Assembly (NCBI GenBank): GCA_041488155.1
Contig: JBGPOS010000069.1
Location: 1-19,347 of the forward strand
Direction: 5' to 3'
Length of the DNA: 19,347 bases
Source: JBGPOS01 sp041488155
Lineage (GTDB): Bacteria; Chloroflexota; Dehalococcoidia; Tepidiformales; Tepidiformaceae
The notes beneath the pieces were generated by a model. That model saw only the letters and a list, made by a program, of their open reading frames with translations. It was not told where the DNA came from and searched no databases. This document shows, one piece after another, positions 15,552-19,347 of the stretch; position 1 is the stretch's first letter, and the number at the start of each line of letters is the position of its first letter. Made by a program: the position numbers and the translations under genes.

Positions 15552-16907
15552 ATGACTGCAACCTGGCCCAGGTACCTCGAACCCAACGCCCACACTTCCA
15601 GCGAAGGCCCCGACTACTTCCGCGACGCCTTCCCCTACACCCTCCCTCCCATGGTCCAGTTCGAACGCGAGCCCGTCGCCCTCGACACGGACCACGCGAT
15701 CTGGATCACCGACACCTCCTTCCGCGACGGCCAGCAGAGCCGCGCACCCTACACCGTCGAGCAGATCGTCCACCTCTACGCACTCCTTCACCGCCTCGGC
15801 GGCCCGGGCGGCATGGTCCGCCAGTCCGAGTTCTTCCTCTACACGAGGAAGGACCGCGAAGCGGTCGAGCGCTGCCAGGAACTCGGCTACACGTTCCCCG
15901 AGGTCACAGGCTGGATCCGCGGCACCATGCCTGACTACCAACTCGTCCGCGCGGCCGGCCTCAAAGAGACCGGCATCCTTACCTCGATCTCCGACTACCA
16001 CATCTTCAAGAAGCTCAACTCCACCCGCGAAAAGGTCGTCGCCGGCTACCTCGAAGTGGTCGACGCCGCCCTCGCCGATGGCGTCATCCCGCGATGCCAC
16101 ATCGAAGACAGCACTCGCGCCGACTTCTACCACGTCGTTCTCCCCTTCGTGCGGGCGCTGATGGAGCGCGGCCGCCAGGCTGGGATCCAGGTCAAGCTCC
16201 GCTACCCCGACACGATGGGCGTCGGCGTTCCCGACCCCCACGCAGCCCTCCCCCGTGGCATCCCGCGCCTGACCCATCTCTTGAAGACTGAAGGCGGAGT
16301 CCCCTCCGAAGCCCTCGAATACCACGGCCAGAATGACCTCAACGCCATCATCCCCAACGCCGTCGCCGCCTGGCTCTACGGGGCTTCCGCCAACAACGGC
16401 ACCCTCCTGGGCATTGGCGAACGCAGCGGCAACACCCCGATCGAGGCCCTCGTCTTCTGGCTCATCGGCCTCACCGGCGAGACCCACGGCATCGACACCA
16501 CCGTCATCTCCGAGATCGCCGACTACTACCGCGAGATCGGCGAAATCGTCGACCAGCGCCTTCCCTTCGTCGGCGACAACTTCAACGTCACTCGCGCGGG
16601 CATCCACGCCGACGGCATGATAAAGGACGAAGAGATCTACAACCCCTTCGACACCACGCGTCTGCTGAATCGCCCTCCCGGCGTCGCCATCACCGACAAG
16701 TCAGGCGCCGCCGGCCTCCTGATGTGGATGCAGAAGCACCGGCCGGCCGAGGCCATCGGCCTGGACAAGCGGGACCCCCGCCTCGCCCACGTCCTCGAGC
16801 TGATAACCCGCGACTACGACGACGGCCGCGTCATCAGCTTCTCCGACGAAGAAGTCCACGCCCTCCTCGACGAGGCCTTCGCACCCGCCGCGGTTAGCTC
16901 TGCCTAG
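15552..16907 (+). CDS. DRE-TIM acyl-CoA condensing enzyme, Re-citrate / homocitrate / isopropylmalate synthase-like
   Basis: This family joins an acyl-CoA to a 2-oxo acid. TDTSFRDGQQSRAPYTVEQI (53-72) gives the catalytic Arg58 and metal Asp59, EDSTRADF is at 185-192, GIGERSGNTPIEAL is at 287-300 and TRAGIHADG is at 347-355. The HxH metal motif reads YHGQNDL (257-263), with Gln in place of the second His. At 451 residues it lacks the C-terminal LeuA regulatory domain seen in CimA here. The blocks GGPGGMVRQSEFFLYTRKDR, TGWIRG and KETGILTSISDYHIF remind me of the Re-citrate synthases of Clostridium kluyveri and Dehalococcoides, which are often annotated as isopropylmalate synthases. It follows a 26-bp palindrome, and a GGACGG lies before the ATG. 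Its stop overlaps the facing gene in CTAG. The family is sure; the substrate is not. Confidence 0.85.
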   Translation: MTATWPRYLEPNAHTSSEGPDYFRDAFPYTLPPMVQFEREPVALDTDHAIWITDTSFRDGQQSRAPYTVEQIVHLYALLHRLGGPGGMVRQSEFFLYTRKDREAVERCQELGYTFPEVTGWIRGTMPDYQLVRAAGLKETGILTSISDYHIFKKLNSTREKVVAGYLEVVDAALADGVIPRCHIEDSTRADFYHVVLPFVRALMERGRQAGIQVKLRYPDTMGVGVPDPHAALPRGIPRLTHLLKTEGGVPSEALEYHGQNDLNAIIPNAVAAWLYGASANNGTLLGIGERSGNTPIEALVFWLIGLTGETHGIDTTVISEIADYYREIGEIVDQRLPFVGDNFNVTRAGIHADGMIKDEEIYNPFDTTRLLNRPPGVAITDKSGAAGLLMWMQKHRPAEAIGLDKRDPRLAHVLELITRDYDDGRVISFSDEEVHALLDEAFAPAAVSSA

Positions 16908-17212
16908 CGTCGAGGAGACGGCGTCTGGAGCCCAGAGCCGCCGCTGCCCGAGTCATCGAACCGGTGCGCCAGCCAGACCCCGCCGTTGACCACGATGAGC
17001 AGGCTCACCAGGCTCAACAGCGCGATCCCAAACCCCATCACACCCGCCGCGATCACGCCACCGATCGCGAGAAACACGAGGCCGCCCAACACCAGGTACA
17101 GCCCCACCACTGTGAACGCCAACGCCCCCCCCACGAAGGCGATCGCCCCGGTGACGAGTACGGGCCACCCAACGACTCGTCGTAGGTAGCCTGTGAATCG
17201 TGAATGCGCCAC
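16904..17212 (-). CDS. Small hydrophobic membrane protein
   Basis: The 102 residues are almost wholly hydrophobic from about 15 to 82 (VLVTGAIAFVGGALAF, GLYLVLGGLVFLAIGG and GIALLSLVSLLIVVNGGV), enough for two or three membrane helices. The tail is short, polar and Ser/Gly/Arg-rich. I do not recognise a family. The start is GTG at 17212 with a strong AAGGAG ribosome binding site (17222-17227) nine bases upstream, which supports it as a real gene. Its stop and that of the DRE-TIM enzyme share the four bases CTAG, with the genes converging. Function is unknown. Confidence 0.7.
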   Translation of the reverse strand: MAHSRFTGYLRRVVGWPVLVTGAIAFVGGALAFTVVGLYLVLGGLVFLAIGGVIAAGVMGFGIALLSLVSLLIVVNGGVWLAHRFDDSGSGGSGLQTPSPRR

Positions 17213-17297
17213 CCAAAAGCACTCCTTGCCCTGCTCCTGCCTTCGTGCTCCCGGATCGATGACTCTGTTACCACGGCACGTTCTTGGCCAGCAAGCT

Positions 17298-17333
17298 GGT
17301 CAATCGGCCAGCTCCGCCCGGTCATTCGGCCAG
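17298..17333 (+). repeat. Pair of 14-bp direct repeats upstream of the GntR-type gene
   Basis: GGTCAATCGGCCAG (17298-17311) and GGTCATTCGGCCAG (17320-17333) differ at one base and are 22 bp apart, about two helical turns. A further CGGCCATTC follows near 17350. They lie in the 186-bp divergent gap between the membrane protein and gntR-like genes. They could be paired operator sites for a regulator bound on one DNA face. Confidence 0.5.
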
Positions 17334-17385
17334 TAGCCGCCTGGCTACCCGGCCATTCATGGCCCCCACCTCTCCCCCGATCACG

Positions 17386-17391
17386 TATCCT
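17386..17391 (+). promoter_or_regulatory. Candidate -10 element of the GntR-type gene (leaderless spacing)
   Basis: TATCCT stands seven bases before the ATG at 17399. There is no ribosome binding site and no clear -35. Confidence 0.35.
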
Positions 17392-17398
17392 TGACTTA

Positions 17399-17725
17399 AT
17401 GGCCATCGACCACGCCTCTCACCGCACCAAGGCAGATTCGGTTTACGAGTCGCTGCAGACGGCGATCATGTCCGGCCGTATTGCGCCTGGCGAGCACCTC
17501 CGCCAGGAGGAAGTCGCCGCCCGCTGGGGCGTCTCTCAGACGCCAGTCCGCGAAGCCTTCCGCCGCCTCGAATCTGAAGGGTTGGTCGAGCACGCCACCA
17601 ACCGCGGCGTCATCGTCCGCGGCATCCCCTGGGCGCCGCCCGCCGCACCGATCGACGTCATCGCCCGCCGCTGGGCCGACCTGATCGCCGACCCCGACTC
17701 TCTCCCAGGCAGCGACTTTCCCTAA
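17399..17725 (+). CDS. GntR-family winged-helix protein without effector domain
   Basis: Residues 11-75 form the N-terminal winged helix of GntR regulators: KADSVYESLQTAIMSGRIAPG, LRQEEVAARWGVSQTPVREAFRRLESEGLVEHATNRGVIVRG. This version is the FadR/FCD branch, whose members normally continue with 140 or so residues that bind an acid ligand and dimerise. Here only 33 residues follow (PWAPPAAPIDVIARRWADLIADP..), with no FCD signature, and the protein stops at 108. No FCD-like sequence appears in other frames before 17772, so this is a true short form or a truncated remnant, not a local frameshift. The ATG at 17399 fits the family start. Target DNA is unknown, and the palindrome at 15510 is one candidate. 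Confidence 0.8.
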   Translation: MAIDHASHRTKADSVYESLQTAIMSGRIAPGEHLRQEEVAARWGVSQTPVREAFRRLESEGLVEHATNRGVIVRGIPWAPPAAPIDVIARRWADLIADPDSLPGSDFP

Positions 17726-17732
17726 CGGTTTT

Positions 17733-17770
17733 CCCCTCTCCCGCGGACGGGAGAGGGGCCAGGGGTGAGG
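17733..17770 (+). repeat. GC-rich palindromic (REP-like) repeat, copy with 11-bp stem
   Basis: CCCCTCTCCCG and its exact complement flank the loop CGGA, followed by CCAGGGGTGAGG. It fills the 46-bp space between the convergent stops of the gntR-like and VWA genes. A run of T (GGTTTT) precedes it on the plus strand, so it could not work as a standard terminator for gntR, and on the minus strand A bases follow. It matches the copy at 12091-12131. Confidence 0.8.
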
Positions 17771-17771
17771 G

Positions 17772-19347
17772 CTACCCCACCCCTGCCAGCTTCTTCTTCT
17801 TCTGCGCCACGTAGTCCACCAGGATGTACTCACCCAGCTTGTCCGGAGTCGTGTAGAAGACGCGCCCTTTGTTAATCCGCGCCACCTGGTTCACGAACTC
17901 CTTCAGGTAGTAGTTCCGGTCCAGCATGAAGGTGTTGATCGTGATGTTCTTCTGGGTGCAGCGCTTCACTTCCTTGAGTGTCTCGCGGATCGTGATGGGG
18001 CTCGGCGGGTAGGCGAAGTAGCTGCGCCCTCGCTCCAGGTGCGCCGTGGGCTCCCCGTCCGAGATCATGATGATTTGGCGAGTGCCCTGGGTGTGCTTCG
18101 CCAGCAAGGACTGAGCGATCATCAGCGCGTGGTGCATGTTCGTCCCCAGCACCGACTCGTCCCAGCGCACGTACGGCAGCTGGTCGGCCTTCAATTCCCG
18201 GGCGTAGGCGCTGAAGCCGATGATGTAGAGGCTGTCCCGCTGGAACTGCGACGAAATGAGGTTGTTGAGCGCCAGCGCCACCTTCTTCGCCGCCTGGAAG
18301 CTGCCGCGCAGCGCCATTGACCAGCTCAGGTCGAGCATGATGACCGTCGCTGTCTGAGTCAGGATCTCAGTACGGGCCACCTCGAAATCGTTCGGATGGA
18401 GATGGACCGGAACGCTCGGCCCGGCCCGGTGCATCGAATTCATGATCGTCTTCTGGATGTCGAGGTAGAACGGGTCGCCGAACTCGTACTTCTTCGTCGA
18501 GTCCGTGCGGTCGCCGCCGGTCCCGCTGTCCTTGATCTCGTGCTTGCCGAAGCTGTCCTTCTTGAGCTGTGCGTAGATCTCACCGAGCGCGCGCTGGCCG
18601 ATCTTCCGCGTGCCCCGGGGGGTGAGCTCCCAGGCGTTGCCCTTCTTCCGGATGTAGCCCGCGTCTTCGAGGATTTCGAGGAACTTCTTCAGCTGGTCGA
18701 GAGTCTCCCGCGCTTCCGGGCCGAGGAGCTCTTCGACCTTGTCGGCGTCGATGTCGTCGATCTCGCCGCCGTACTGGGTCCGCTCGAGCTGCCGTTCAAC
18801 CTCGTCGATCGACTGCATCTGGTTCATCAGTTGCATTGCCGCTTCGAGGTCGAGCGACTCTTCGCCGCGGAAGGGGTATTGGTTGCGCAACTCGCGCATT
18901 GGGAAAAGGTACTCGAGGTTCTGGGAGAGCTCGTTCAGCGACTGCTGGAGCCCAGGGTCGCCGACCTTTTCCGAGAGAAGGTCCTGGAGCTGCTGGCGCA
19001 TGTCGCCGGGCAGGCTGTCGAGGAGACTCTGCATCTGGCCCATCTGGTGCTGCATCTGAGCGACCAGCTCTTCGAGTGACTTCGGGGGGTTGTCTCCGAA
19101 GAAGTCCCCGTACTGCTGCATGAACTGGTCGAAGTTGGGCTCTTTGCCCGCCATCTTGTCCTGGAGCATCTGGTTGAGGTCGCGGATCATGTCCTTCATC
19201 CGGGCGAGCTCTTCGGGCGACATGTTGGCGATCTGGTCGTAGATGTCTTTGAAGAAGGTCTCCATCATCGCCTTCTTCAAACTCTCCAGGAGCTCGTTGA
19301 ACTTGGCCTGGGCCTCCGGATCCATGAACTCGTAGTTCTGGAGTTCC
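17772..19347 (-). CDS. VWA-domain protein, CoxE/MoxR-partner-like, N-terminus outside window
   Basis: The C-terminal part is a von Willebrand factor A domain with an intact MIDAS metal site: DLSWS (332-336, counting from the Met at 19325), T395 in GTNMHHA and D423 in ISDGEP. The first 260 residues are helical and rich in Gln, Met, Leu and Glu (QMQHQMGQMQSLLDSLPGDM), with SPEELARM and FDQFMQQYGDFF. This layout matches long VWA proteins of Actinobacteria and Chloroflexota, which often sit beside MoxR-type AAA ATPases and are thought to act with them as metal-insertion or assembly chaperones. The frame stays open beyond 19325 to the edge (ELQNYEFMDPEA), where homologues continue for perhaps 100 or more residues, so the true start is not seen. 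No signal peptide or membrane segment is visible. Confidence 0.85.
   Translation of the reverse strand, partial: ELQNYEFMDPEAQAKFNELLESLKKAMMETFFKDIYDQIANMSPEELARMKDMIRDLNQMLQDKMAGKEPNFDQFMQQYGDFFGDNPPKSLEELVAQMQHQMGQMQSLLDSLPGDMRQQLQDLLSEKVGDPGLQQSLNELSQNLEYLFPMRELRNQYPFRGEESLDLEAAMQLMNQMQSIDEVERQLERTQYGGEIDDIDADKVEELLGPEARETLDQLKKFLEILEDAGYIRKKGNAWELTPRGTRKIGQRALGEIYAQLKKDSFGKHEIKDSGTGGDRTDSTKKYEFGDPFYLDIQKTIMNSMHRAGPSVPVHLHPNDFEVARTEILTQTATVIMLDLSWSMALRGSFQAAKKVALALNNLISSQFQRDSLYIIGFSAYARELKADQLPYVRWDESVLGTNMHHALMIAQSLLAKHTQGTRQIIMISDGEPTAHLERGRSYFAYPPSPITIRETLKEVKRCTQKNITINTFMLDRNYYLKEFVNQVARINKGRVFYTTPDKLGEYILVDYVAQKKKKLAGVG

Noticed and set aside
15531..16607. 358-residue minus-strand open frame opposite the DRE-TIM enzyme
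   Set aside because: It is rich in Gly, Val, Asp and Ala with no recognisable domain, and it mirrors the C-ending codons of the real plus-strand gene. Similar long shadows oppose fusA, the NylC-like gene and VWA.

Overview
The window is a GC-rich bacterial chromosome segment. The str operon order rpsL-rpsG-fusA-tuf, a membrane LysM protein with a four-cysteine cytoplasmic head, a two-polypeptide transketolase and a Re-citrate-synthase-like DRE-TIM enzyme all suggest a Chloroflexota bacterium, perhaps Dehalococcoidia-like. That placement is inference from gene content, not a computed phylogeny. No tRNA, rRNA, CRISPR array or insertion sequence was recognised.

Region 1 (1-3665, minus strand): the start of tuf (cut by the window edge), fusA, rpsG and rpsL, with an extended -10 promoter and a leader of about 210 nt. 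Region 2 (3666-4012): an untranslated divergent stretch with two strong hairpins. Region 3 (4013-10143): short units in alternating orientation. These are a LysM membrane protein, an overlapping HIT hydrolase and YqeK pair, a flavin-reductase-like protein, an S9 prolyl-oligopeptidase-like gene broken by a one-base frameshift, a Bcp-type peroxiredoxin that appears to start at CTG, and a NylC/P1-type Ntn hydrolase also broken by a one-base frameshift. Region 4 (10247-12036, minus): split transketolase. Region 5 (12193-12870): an unrecognised CCCH protein.

Region 6 (12975-16907) holds two DRE-TIM acyl-CoA condensing enzymes: citramalate synthase (minus) and a citrate/homocitrate/isopropylmalate-synthase-like protein (plus). 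A PIN/RHH toxin-antitoxin pair lies between them, and a 26-bp perfect palindrome sits just upstream of the second enzyme. Region 7 (16904-19347): a small membrane protein, a GntR-type protein reduced to its DNA-binding domain, and a VWA-domain protein that runs off the right edge.

Three features recur. A family of GC-rich palindromic repeats occurs three times between genes. Several first genes of transcription units have a TAnnnT hexamer 6-9 nt before the start codon with little or no usable ribosome binding site, which suggests leaderless mRNAs. The plus strand is richer in C than G almost regardless of gene direction, except over the NylC-like gene, the toxin-antitoxin pair and part of the VWA gene. 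The two -1 frameshifts lie within 3 kb of each other, so either assembly error or gene decay is possible. I see no clear undescribed multi-gene system. The most interesting leads are the palindrome with its DRE-TIM enzyme (HxH motif changed to HGQ), the CTG start, and the leaderless promoter pattern.
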